The notes under the pieces were generated by a model that saw nothing but the letters and a program-made list of their open reading frames with translations, made no database searches and was not told the DNA's origin. Shown here one piece after another: positions 24,346 to 33,206 of a stretch of 64,000 bases of DNA (position 1 is the stretch's first letter; each line of letters starts with the position of its first letter). Position numbers and translations under genes: made by a program. Location of the stretch: the NCBI GenBank assembly GCA_020086605.1, contig JACBWW010000007.1:20467752-20531751 (forward strand). Direction: 5' to 3'. This stretch comes from Lanius collurio. Taxonomy: Eukaryota > Chordata > Aves > Passeriformes > Laniidae.

Positions 24346-26519
24346 GCCAGAATTCTGAAGAAAATTATTACCCCCCTTCTCAGCATTCAGCACCCACATT
24401 TTTCATTAATCAGATGATCAAGGTCAAATTGTATTAAGTATTCTTCCTTCACTTAATAGGGAAGATAGTATTCCTGAAAACTAATAAGTTTGTTGCCATC
24501 GAGTTCTCTTCAAATAAGAGATTTGAGTGTTTGCAAGAATGCTATAAATGTCTGTTAACTTTAGTCTAACACTTTAAAAAGGAATAAGTTTTTTAATTTA
24601 ATTTTGTAGCTATACAGCTCAGTAGCAGCAGTTAATTGGTTTGATTGATCAGGAAGTCTAATGTTTGTCTGAGCATTAATGAGTAACACAAAAGAATCCT
24701 GTAAGCATTTTCGCTACTGGAAAAGCATGCCTGATTTCTTGCATGCAGACAAGCAGCTATTTTGAGAAATTCATCAGACAAGGTGTAGATGCAATTTAGA
24801 AGTGTACAAAATAAGATTTTACAGTTAAAACTTCCTCAGGTAACTCCTTCAATTAAGAGACAGATCTTGAATCTTTGTATTTAAAGGACAATGAACATTT
24901 TTTTTTGACTATTCATGAATATATTTAATTTACAGTAAAATTCAAGCAATTCAGCAGAGTTGGTACCTTGGAGTACTTGAGAAGAATCAGTAAGAAATAC
25001 TATTTCTTTTTATTTCTGTTTGTTCTTGTTGGTGGTGGTGGTTACTTTAACTTCTTATTGAGCTTCTTATTCTTATTTAACTTCTTAACTACAGCAATAT
25101 GTAAATAGCAGCAAGAAAAAAAAAGTGCTAACAGATATATTTAGCAGTTAAATGACATTTCCTTCAATCTATTTATTCATCGTCATGCACTTAGAACACC
25201 CAAGTTGTGATTGGTGGTCCCAGAACTGGTTCCCAGCCTTGTCGGCAGTAAATGAGCTTCAAAGCCATGAAATAAACAGCTGCCAAAACCAAAATAAACA
25301 GGACAAAAGACCTAAATCCAACAAGGAAATAGCAAGACTAGGTATTGTATATCATCATCCTACATCTAGAATAAATTTGATATATGAGAAATGTTCCAAA
25401 GTTATTCCAGTGGCAGCTTTAAAGGAAAATGTAGAACTAAGAATAACTTTACGACTACAAACTACAGAAATAATCTTAATGAGATGATCATTCAGGAAGG
25501 AACATGGCAAGAAATCAGACAATAAGTTACATGGTTTTATGACTCTTTAACTACGGAAAATTAACTCACATTTCTTAACGTTGTAATGGCAACAGTATGA
25601 AGTAGCAAACATCCTTCATCAAAAATCTACAGCATTTCACATTTAATACACATAAAGGCATTATCTGTCACATTTTTTTCAAAACTTTTAGTTAATTATT
25701 CAAATACATTTATTTGCTTCATGACTTGTGACCATTCAAAAATGCATATGACATTTACTGTTTTCAAAGGAAATTAGTAGGAAATGCATACACATCACTC
25801 TGTGATTTTCAAATGACAAGAATAGCTTTTAGTAACATAACTGCAAATTTGAAGAAGCAAAGTATCTTATGTACAGGATAAATATCTAATAGGCATGAGA
25901 GGCAGTGCTGTAAATGTTTGCAGACTTAAAATCTCAAACTGAAACTGCTCAATTTAATGTTTTTGTAGGAATGATTAATTCCTTCTGTGTTAGAAGGAAT
26001 GAACAAAGGAAGAACCCAAAAAGGAACAGAGAAAATTGCACAATATACACACTTAATGATAGTTACAATATTGAATTCAATTAATCTTAAAAAGTTATCA
26101 ATAGACTACTAAGTACAGCTGTATCTACACTTTCTTGTTATGAAGTGTTTGAGATGTTGTTCATTTGCTTTTCAGTCCTGAGATCTTGAGGATTCACTTA
26201 TGTCCTGGTAGTAGCAATGCCAGTTGTTGGGCTACAGAGGTAAAATCTTCAATGAGACATGTTGCTTTAACCACCCTCCTGTTCCCTTCTACAGGCTGCA
26301 TGACTCCCTTACCCTGAACAATTTTCTTTCTATTCAAACTATTCTTTTTATTCTTTCTATTCCCAGTTCCCAGGAAGAATTAAGCCATTTAGCTGACAAT
26401 ATTTTTTGCTGCAAACATATTTCTTGTTACATGTCTGTTCTGCTTTCAAGTGAACAGGCCAGGATAGGAAGCAAGTATTATTACTGGCTTATGAAGCAAT
26501 TTTCCTAAAAAATTCCTTC
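24346..26519. other. AT-rich unique sequence, no gene seen
   Basis: A 111-codon frame at 25152-25487 has no recognisable domain, and the stretch lacks good splice sites around it. A GGTGGTGGTGG simple stretch lies near 25031. Confidence 0.5.
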
Positions 26520-27025
26520 AAATTCCTCAAGACCAATTTTTTTTTTTTTTTTCATAGTAGGGTGAGGTTTATTTGCTTTGTTTCTTTTTTAAATAATTTG
26601 GCACCTTGCCTCCTTACACCCCCTGACTGGTATCAGCAGCATAGACAGAACTGCTAACACCTGGCTTTTGACCAGCACTGACTGCATAAACACTGACCCC
26701 TTTACCAGTGCAGGCAGTGTGGGCTGGTGGTGTCCATATTATTCATGCAAGATAGGATCCTCTCAAATCACACCCTCGTTATTGGAGCCAAAGGGTGCCA
26801 TAATTCTTACCCACACTCGAAAGGTTTTTGTCTGAGTGGCTGTTGCTGATGATGCCCTGGACACCAAGTGTCCCTGGCTGTACACTGCAGCATAGCTCTC
26901 TTAACATGTCACATCTGCTGGTGGTGATTGGTGAGTTGCTATATGGGTTTTTTGTTGCTCATCTTTCCTACTACCTCAATAAAGCTTTGTTTTAGAACAT
27001 GTGTCAAACTCTACTGCTCTTCAGA
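26520..27025 (+). repeat. Possible LTR or other repeat remnant
   Basis: A T run at 26538-26551 is followed by about 450 bases that are more GC-rich than the flanks and end in CAATAAAGCTTTG (about 26979-26991), a wording often seen at LTR poly(A) sites. I find no TATA box in a good place, no firm TG...CA ends and no duplication. It could also be an exon of an unspliced or noncoding transcript. Confidence 0.3.
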
Positions 27026-27239
27026 CTGCAAAACTGCATCTGAATTAATAATGATTCTTTGATTACACTGTTAGGATTCCAGTGACACTAACAATAATAA
27101 TATCTATAATATGTGTTTCCTTTTTGACCATAAGAACATGTTGAACATAGCAGACTGTGTCTCCTTTAAGATCTGAATGGGTCTTATACTGAAAGTGTTA
27201 CTTAAAAGATGACAATGGCATCACCATGTGAGTTATCAC

Positions 27240-28345
27240 ATACTAATCACAAAATCACAGAATGGGTCAGGGTTGAAGGGACCACAGTGGATCACCTGGT
27301 CCAACCTCCCTGCTCAAGAAGACTCATCCCAGAGCAAACGGTATTGGATTGTGTCCAGCTGGTTCTTCAATATCTTCAGTGAGGAAGACTCCACAACCTC
27401 TCTGAGAATCTGTCCCAGCATGTACAATACACACACACAGAGAAGTTCTTCATATTCAGGTGGAACCTCTTGTGAATCAGGCCCATTGCCTCGTCCTATT
27501 GCTCAGCAATAAGAGCCCAGGCTGGTTCCATCTTCTTGACACCCTTGCTTCAGATCCTCAGGTCCCTTCTCAATCATCTCTTCTCCACACTAAACATGAC
27601 AGTTCACTCAACCTGTCCTCATAAGAGAGATGTTCCAGTCCCTTAATCAACTTTGTTGCCCTCTGCGGGACCTACTCCAGGAGCTCCATGTCTCTCCTGT
27701 ATTGAGAAGCCCAGAGTGGACACAGCACTCCAGATGTGGCCTCACCAGGGCTGAGTAGAGGGGCAGGATCACCTCTCTTGTCCTGCTGGCAGTGCTCTTC
27801 CCGATGCAACCCAGAATCCCACTGGCCTTCTTGGCCACAAGGATGCACTGCCGGCTCCATGGGTGCTAGCTGTCCACCAGGACCCCCAGGTCCTTCCCCA
27901 CAGAGCTGCTTTCCAGCCCCGAGCCTCTGCTGGCTGTGGGCAGGAGGTTAACCCACCCCAGGTGAAGGAACCTGCATTTGCTTTTGCTGAATTTCAGGCA
28001 GTTCTTCTCTGCCCATCTCTCCAACCTGTTGAGGTCCTTCTGAAGGGGTGCACGCACTCTGGGGTATTGGCCACTCCTCACAGATTTGTTTTGTCACTGA
28101 ACTTGCTGAGGAGTTATCTGCTCCTTTATACAGGTCATTGATTAACAAATTAAAAAATGCTGGGTCCAGTATTGAACCTTGAGAGACACCATGAGTGAAA
28201 GGCCTCCAACTAGACCCTGTGTCAATGATTATGACACTCTGGAATCTGCCATTCAGCCACTTCTCAATTCAATTCACTCTCCACTCCTCTAACCCACACT
28301 TACTGGGTTATACAAGGATGATGTGAGAGACAGTATCAAAAGTAA
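27240..28345 (-). mobile_element. CR1 LINE, 1.1 kb, RT to intact 3' end
   Basis: This is the longest CR1 copy in the window. On the minus strand it runs from the reverse-transcriptase region (a GVSQGSILDPAFFNL-like block, then LINDLYKGAD) through [74 protein letters not shown] to the 3' end near 27240, with a CATTCTGTGATTTTGTGATT tail on the minus strand. Several frame changes and stops show it is dead, and the catalytic YADD-type block is replaced by diverged sequence. A small CA repeat (27430-27439) has grown inside it. It is 5'-truncated at about 28345, as is usual for CR1. Confidence 0.95.
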
Positions 28346-30031
28346 TGTGCTAATAATTGTTCTGTGCTGAAATTTAAGGTTGTATTTTAATTGGTAGGCT
28401 CTTCTTTGTTACGTCTCAGAAGGTGGGATGGAATATGAAGGACTTGTAACAGATCCTTCCCTGGCTTTTTTTTTCTTCACTACCTGCATCAAGGGAGTGC
28501 TTTTTTGACAGCCATATTATTCCCAGTTTTTCAAGTTTTTTTTTCCAATCCAGTAGGAAAATGTACATAAATGAATACTGAGTGGCAGTTTTGAGTGCAA
28601 ACAGAACATGAAGCAGTAGTATTACTTGCCTAATGTGATCTGAAAGTCTTTTCAAAACAACAATTTTCTATCATATCTTATTAATCTTGCACTATGTTGA
28701 GATAGCTGGTATTCTTTAACATGATTTGATAGTCAGTAATGGGATGAGACTTTTCTTTTACCATAACAAACAGCAGTGCAACACAATGCTGACATGACGT
28801 AAAATTCCTGATAATAAATTTAACAGCCCTTTTACTTAACTGAAGACATTTTTAGTACAGCTAAACCTTTATTTTTCCAAGATCATATTTACATGTTTCT
28901 CAAATGTAAAAAGAAAAAATATTTTCAGGGAGACAAAGATGGTTTTCCCCTTCTGATTACTTTTGAAAGTTATTTGATGATGTCAGTGTTCTTTATTTAG
29001 AGGAAAGGTGTAAGAAAAAAATATTGATCAAACTGACAATCATGCAAAGGATTGTGTATTTCTTGGCAATGCAACTACTGCTTAGACATATGCACAAAAA
29101 GGAAGATTTTAAGGATAATTTCTCCTGCATTGAGTATATTTATTACTGGTATTCTTCAAACCCAAATGGAGCCTGAATTTTTCACTGAAAAATTCTATAA
29201 TATTTGATTTTGTTTGGCTTTTAAATTCTAGAAGTACAAACATTAGGTAAAAGCTAACAAAAAAAGCAAGCACCTGACCACAAAGAAATAATTCTTTACA
29301 GCAGAATTTTTGATCTAATTGTATAATTTCTTACCATTGTATTTTTGTTATTATTAGCTTACTCCCAAAATTTAAGAGTTATCAGGGAAAGGAATTCTCT
29401 AATGCATTCCAATTATTACACCTACATTATTAAAATAGAGAGAATGTTGCAGAGCAGTCTTGATTAAGCTTTTCCTTACCTTTGTGAGTTTGCTTTTGCA
29501 GCCTTATGAGAATTTCTCTAAATAAAGCTATTTTTTTTGTGTGTCTATAATGTGTAATTAATGACAAATTTTCTCTCAGTGTAAGAACCTTTTATTGGGT
29601 GTATATATATATCTCAGTAATACTGCAGAAATAACTGAATACTTTACATTTTATTTTCATTGCTTTTGATTCCAGAAATAATAATGTTATCATTTAGTAC
29701 CTGTGATAGCATTTTGTAAAGATTTTTCTTAGACAATTGCCAGCCAATTTTTACTGGTTAATCTGAACCTTATCCACAGGATTTAAGACTGCCTTTTCAC
29801 TTTCAGAACCTGTCATTAATTTTCTTAAATTAAAACTAATTTAATTATGTTGATCATGTATTTGGGTCACAAGTACCATGAGCTGATCAGAGAATTCACA
29901 ATGGCATTACCAACTTGACTATCACCTAAATTACATAACTGTCAAACACCATCCACTTCCAAGCAGCCAGACAAGGATAAAAAGAAGATACTTTCATTTC
30001 ACCTAATTAGGGAAAAAGGAAATTTGTATAT
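28346..30031. other. AT-rich unique sequence, no gene seen
   Basis: No recognisable open frame or repeat. Short TATATATAT run near 29602-29611. Confidence 0.55.
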
Positions 30032-30036
30032 AACAG
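30032..30036. repeat. Target-site duplication, left copy
   Basis: AACAG before the LTR, against ACCAG after it at 30704-30708, one mismatch. Confidence 0.65.
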
Positions 30037-30703
30037 TGTACCAGTTTGACCAAATTTAGAAATATATACTCTGAGAAAAGGCAGATTATAAATCACCCCT
30101 CCCCCCTACCAGGTTTGGGAAAAAAGTGATTCTCCCTGAAGGAAAGTGAAGGAGATAAAACTTTTATTTAACAAACACACAGGAAAAGGATAATAATGCT
30201 AAATGATGAAACCTTTTGCTGTAGAGAGGAAAACATGGCAAAATGTTATAGTCCTCCCTTTGTCCCTCTTCTTCTCAGAGCTGGAATGGGATGGACCCCC
30301 CCTTCTTTGGGGGCCTGGCCTTGGATGGAGAGCAGCCCTGATGTGTTCTGAAGCTGAAGACAACCCAGCAGAGGGAAAAGGAAAATCTGAAGTCCCAAGA
30401 AAATAAAATCTAACTCTCTGTCTCTCTCTCCAGAGGATAAAAAAGATGGGAAAAAAAACCTGGCTGAACAAACAAGCCAAGTGCTTCCATGCTCCTCTCC
30501 CCACCGCCGCAGAAAAGTAATGCTGAGAGAGTGAGAGCCTGTGTTATTTCTGTCTGTCCTTGAAAACACAAAACTGTTTTGAAAAGTCTCACTCAGTTTC
30601 AGTTGTTTTTTTTTCCTCTCTCTCAGGCTCAGGTTAAAAGCATAAGAAGGCATAAAACTAATTTCTGGGCATAGAGCTGTGATAATCACGTCACCCTAAG
30701 ACA
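30037..30703 (-). mobile_element. Solo LTR, sibling of the one at 23298
   Basis: This 667-bp LTR has TG...CA ends (TGTACCAG at the left, CTAAGACA at the right) and is flanked by a 5-bp duplication with one mismatch (AACAG/ACCAG). It is collinear with 23298-23957. Its minus-strand start TGTCTTAGGGTGACG resembles the start of the plus-strand LTR at 2580. The different duplications show that the two siblings are separate insertions, not the two ends of one provirus. Overlapping open frames here (up to 147 codons on the minus strand) carry no known domain and arise from the LTR's mixed composition. Confidence 0.87.
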
Positions 30704-30708
30704 ACCAG
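30704..30708. repeat. Target-site duplication, right copy
   Basis: ACCAG, matching AACAG at 30032-30036 with one mismatch. Confidence 0.65.
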
Positions 30709-30930
30709 GAAAAAAGTTGATAGAAATATTACAATGAAACAGGTTAAATAAACTACAAGATAACTTTTTGCACCTTGATGTTGTTTGAATATTTGCATTA
30801 TTTTTACTCTATTTTTACTCCTATGATTATGCACAGCAGAATTTTCCTGAGGCAAACATACATAGAAAATATAACTAGAAAGTTGAACGAACTAAGCAAA
30901 TTTCAAACCATTTGAGGAATCCTACTGATT

Positions 30931-30936
30931 CCTGAC
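30931..30936. repeat. 6-bp target duplication, left copy
   Basis: CCTGAC immediately before the 5' LTR, identical to 33501-33506. A 6-bp duplication fits alpha/betaretrovirus-like (ERVK) integration. Confidence 0.88.
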
Positions 30937-31226
30937 TGTGCAGGTACCTCTCTTCTGAAGTCCCAGAGGGAGGGACCCTGCAGGGTACAGGTCTGTCCCT
31001 GTCCCTGTCCCCATGTCACATGTGCCCCATACCTGTTCCTGGTTGGTTGCGTTGGGTGCCCGGACCAGGAAGAGAGCAGGGTCCCATGACTGGGGCCTGC
31101 CTGGGAACTCCAGCCATGCGGCTGGAGGAATAAATCATCTCTGAACATCTAAAGAAATATCGCTGCATCTTTCCTTCCAAGTTCATCGCTATCTTCTACT
31201 TGTTGTAAGGATTCCCCATTACAACA
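30937..31226 (+). repeat. 5' LTR (290 bp)
   Basis: Starts TGTGCAGG and ends ATTACAACA. It aligns with 33207-33500 throughout, including the AATAAATCAT block, TTCCTTCCAAGTTCATCGCT and AAGGATTCCCCATTACAAC. The U3 part holds repeated CCCTGT units. AATAAA at 31129-31134 is the likely poly(A) signal. No clear TATA box is seen upstream of it. Confidence 0.93.
31129..31134 (+). terminator. LTR poly(A) signal (5' LTR copy)
   Basis: AATAAA, conserved at the same place in the 3' LTR (33403-33408). Confidence 0.6.
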
Positions 31227-31228
31227 AA

Positions 31229-31246
31229 TGGAGGAGAATGTGGGCA
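31229..31246 (+). promoter_or_regulatory. Candidate tRNA primer-binding site, degenerate
   Basis: TGG starts two bases after the LTR end, and the 18 bases contain AATGTGGG at the place where the lysine-tRNA (Lys1,2) site of betaretroviruses has AACGTGGG. About 11 of 18 positions agree with that site by eye. Position right after the LTR supports it. The match itself is weak. Confidence 0.5.
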
Positions 31247-31297
31247 TTTGATCCCTGAAAATGATTTCTAAAGGTCCGGAGCACACCGATGTGAATT

Positions 31298-31303
31298 GTG
31301 AGT
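31298..31303 (+). promoter_or_regulatory. Candidate splice donor in the leader
   Basis: GTGAGT lies between the primer site and the gag start, where retroviruses keep their main splice donor. It is inside a 14-codon leader frame that opens with ATG at 31261, so a spliced message would carry that AUG, as known for alpharetroviruses. The exon side (ATT) is a poor match. Confidence 0.35.
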
Positions 31304-31350
31304 AATTGAACTTTCTTATTGTCTTGGTTTTGGCTGTACTTTCTGACCAG

Positions 31351-31911
31351 ATGGAGAAATCAGAGGAGTTGTGGCTATCTGAGCCACAGAAAAAAATGTA
31401 CTTGGAACTGAAAGAAATTCTAGCAAAACAAAATGCAAAACTGGACCCAGGACATTTAGAACACTTCTTTAACTGGCTTTTCAAAAATTTCTTTTATGTC
31501 ACTTGAGACTTAATTTTTGATGTTGGTTTTCCTGTGACTAGAGGGGACAATTTTTGGGAAGAAATTGATGAGTTGATAATGATCCAGTCAAGAAGTGGAA
31601 TGGTACTAGAATTGATCCTAGCATCTTTTGCAATTGAAGACGCTCTCATAAAGCATATGCTTGGTCCCAGTAACACCGAGGTGCCTGCGGCTGAGGTGCC
31701 TGTGGTGGAGGCTCCCAGCCCCCCTAAAAGCACAAGCCATAGAGCAGACCCCACCCCTGTATCGGAGGGCACTCCTGAGCGACAGCGGGTGAGAGAGCGA
31801 TGACGAAGATGCTGGATGTGAGAGTGCATTCCCAGGGGTCTCCGAGGTATTCTTACAGTGAATAAAGAAGGACAGCTGGTAGAAATAGCTGCTGAAAAAT
31901 GCAAAAAGTGA
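31351..31911 (+). pseudogene. gag: Decayed gag, matrix-like N-terminal part
   Basis: An ATG at 31351 opens a frame whose first 50 residues include KMYLELKEILAKQNAKLD, then HLEHFFNWLFKNF. After an in-frame TGA (31504-31506) the same frame continues through a FDVGFP segment and NFWEEIDELI, then turns proline-rich. The helix pattern, the W-rich spacing (FFNWLF ... FWEEI) and the proline-rich stretch after about 110 residues fit the matrix region of betaretrovirus-like Gag proteins. I see no N-terminal myristoylation glycine. Further stops lie at 31801, 31816 and 31909, and between 31796 and 31860 an acidic SDDEDAGCESAFPG stretch is read in the next frame, so at least one indel has occurred. Nothing matching capsid or zinc-knuckle nucleocapsid is present. 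Family assignment is by pattern only. Confidence 0.65.
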
Positions 31912-32295
31912 GCCACGAGAGCAGAGGCGCGAGCAACAAGGGCAGCAGTGAGGGCAGCAGCGAGGGCAGCAGCGAGGGCAGAGGTGGCAGAGGCGCGTCC
32001 TGGCAATGGCTGCCCCATGCCGTGTGGCGAGCAACGGTCCGAGCCTGAGCCTCGCACTGAGAAAGGCAGCGGTGATAGCGGCAGTCGCTATGGCGACCGC
32101 GGTGAGCCATGCAGAGCAGAGCCGGAGGGGTGTGGGGGCAGCGAGAAGGGAACCACACAGCCGACAGCAGCAGTGGCGTCATTGCCAGAAGTACAAAGCC
32201 ACGCACAAGTGAACGCCTCACAGGGCGTGGCCATGCAGCTGCATGAAAGCCCAGAAAGCACAGAGCACCTGCACGGAGCTCCAGAGGGGAAGTGA
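31912..32295 (+). pseudogene. GC-rich Ala/Arg/Glu/Gly-rich linker frame
   Basis: In the gag frame, the sequence after the TGA at 31909 stays open for 127 codons and ends at a TGA (32293-32295). It begins with a 12-base tandem repeat (about three GAGGGCAGCAGC-type units, 31941-31980) that encodes alanine and arginine, then becomes rich in Gly, Glu, Pro and Ser. There is no known domain. It could be the low-complexity N-terminal part of the captured Y-box gene, whose relatives also have GC-rich alanine/glycine/proline-rich N-termini, or the rearranged end of Gag. It overlaps the cold-shock frame by about 46 bases in a -1 relation. Confidence 0.5.
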
Positions 32296-32960
32296 GCACA
32301 GCGCCAAACGGCGGTGCAGAGGGGGCCGAAGGCAGAGCAGCCGGCAGGGTCAGTGTGCAGCAGCACCGCCAGACCGGACCCGCACGGCCCCACACACGAT
32401 CCCGAGGAGTCAAGACCCCACCACAGGAATGCGCTGGCGGCCCTGGCGGTCCCGGCTGCGGCAGCTCCAATGCGAGAGCGAGAAAACACGAAAGTGAAAG
32501 CAAGAACAAAGGAACTCGGAAAAATGAAAAGGTTATTGCAGCTAGGGTTTTTGGAACTGTAAAATGGTATAATGTAAAGAAAAATTACGGTTTCGTATCG
32601 AGAATTGATACAGGAGAAAGTATTTTTGTCCATAAATCTGCTATTGTAAAAAATAACCCCAAAAGTGATGTTCCAAGCTTAGAAGAAGGAGAAAGAGTAG
32701 AATTTAAAATTGTACAAGGAAGGAAGGGCCCACAGGCCACATATGTTACAGGCCCTGGGGGTGCTCCTGTCAAAGGAGGTAGATATGCTAGACAATATCC
32801 CCATAATCCCTATCCTTTCCCCTATCCCACCTTCCCCTTTTATTCCATGCCCCTCTATCCCCCATATATGCCCAGGTCAAATTTTCCTTTCTGGTTCCCC
32901 TCACAAAACCAGGCTTTTCCATTTGCCATGAACCCCTTTGCAATGCCAATGGGGGGATAA
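32247..32960 (+). CDS. Captured Y-box-type cold-shock-domain frame
   Basis: A frame open from 32247 to the TAA at 32958-32960 (237 codons plus stop). The cold-shock domain spans about 32529-32764 and includes KVIAARVFGTVKWYNV, the RNP1-type YGFV strand, the RNP2-type IFVH strand, NNPKSD, EEGERVEF and the closing YVTGPGG, all in Y-box order and spacing. These domains bind single-stranded RNA or DNA. The aromatic residues W, Y and F of the binding face and the FVH motif are kept, and the glycine before YGF seen in Y-box proteins is replaced by asparagine. The N-terminal ~90 codons are Gly/Ala/Arg-rich with a GGPGGPG stretch. After the domain comes a Pro/Tyr/Phe-rich tail instead of alternating basic/acidic islands. 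There is no intron, as expected for a captured spliced mRNA. There is no AUG upstream of the domain in this frame, so expression would need frameshifting, splicing or a non-AUG start. Whether it is still expressed is unknown. Confidence 0.85.
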   Translation, partial: KPRKHRAPARSSRGEVSTAPNGGAEGAEGRAAGRVSVQQHRQTGPARPHTRSRGVKTPPQECAGGPGGPGCGSSNARARKHESESKNKGTRKNEKVIAARVFGTVKWYNVKKNYGFVSRIDTGESIFVHKSAIVKNNPKSDVPSLEEGERVEFKIVQGRKGPQATYVTGPGGAPVKGGRYARQYPHNPYPFPYPTFPFYSMPLYPPYMPRSNFPFWFPSQNQAFPFAMNPFAMPMGG

Positions 32961-33189
32961 AAAGGAGGGAGGGAAGAATTAACTGTCATTTCTAAGATTC
33001 CAACAGGCACAGAAAGGAAAAAAACCCTCTCCTGACTCAGTTTCCATCTGAAGCATGCTCAAGTCCTGTCTCCCTTCTGATGCTCCAAAGAAAATCTGTT
33101 TGGACATTTGGGGACTCAAGATAGTGGCTTCTTTTCTTTTAAAATTGTTTTGCTATGTTTATCCAACTGTTCCCAATGTTCTTTTATTT
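32961..33189 (+). other. 3' untranslated part of the retroelement
   Basis: Non-coding sequence between the cold-shock stop codon and the purine tract. It begins with a purine-rich GGAGGGAGGGAAG run. No env or other retroviral frame is visible. Confidence 0.6.
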
Positions 33190-33206
33190 AAAAAGAAAGA
33201 GTAAAT
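33190..33206 (+). promoter_or_regulatory. Polypurine tract before the 3' LTR
   Basis: AAAAAGAAAGAGTAAAT directly precedes the TGTGGAGG start of the 3' LTR, the position where plus-strand DNA synthesis starts in retroviruses. It is broken by a T four bases from the end of the purine run. Confidence 0.65.

Noticed and set aside
25152..25487. 111-codon plus-strand frame as a gene
   Set aside because: No domain and no supporting signals.
27228..28148. Several 60-94 codon frames on the plus strand
   Set aside because: They are shadows of the minus-strand CR1 copy.
30246..30689. 147-codon minus-strand frame
   Set aside because: It lies inside a solo LTR, and the sibling LTR at 23298 does not keep the frame.
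23298..30703. A full-length provirus with the two sibling LTRs as its ends
   Set aside because: The two LTRs have different 5-bp duplications and there is no retroviral coding sequence between them.
31494..32633. Long minus-strand open frames (187, 138, 218 and 181 codons) opposite the retroelement
   Set aside because: They lie antisense to the GC-rich linker and gag remnant, have no recognisable domain and follow from high GC and a shortage of stops.
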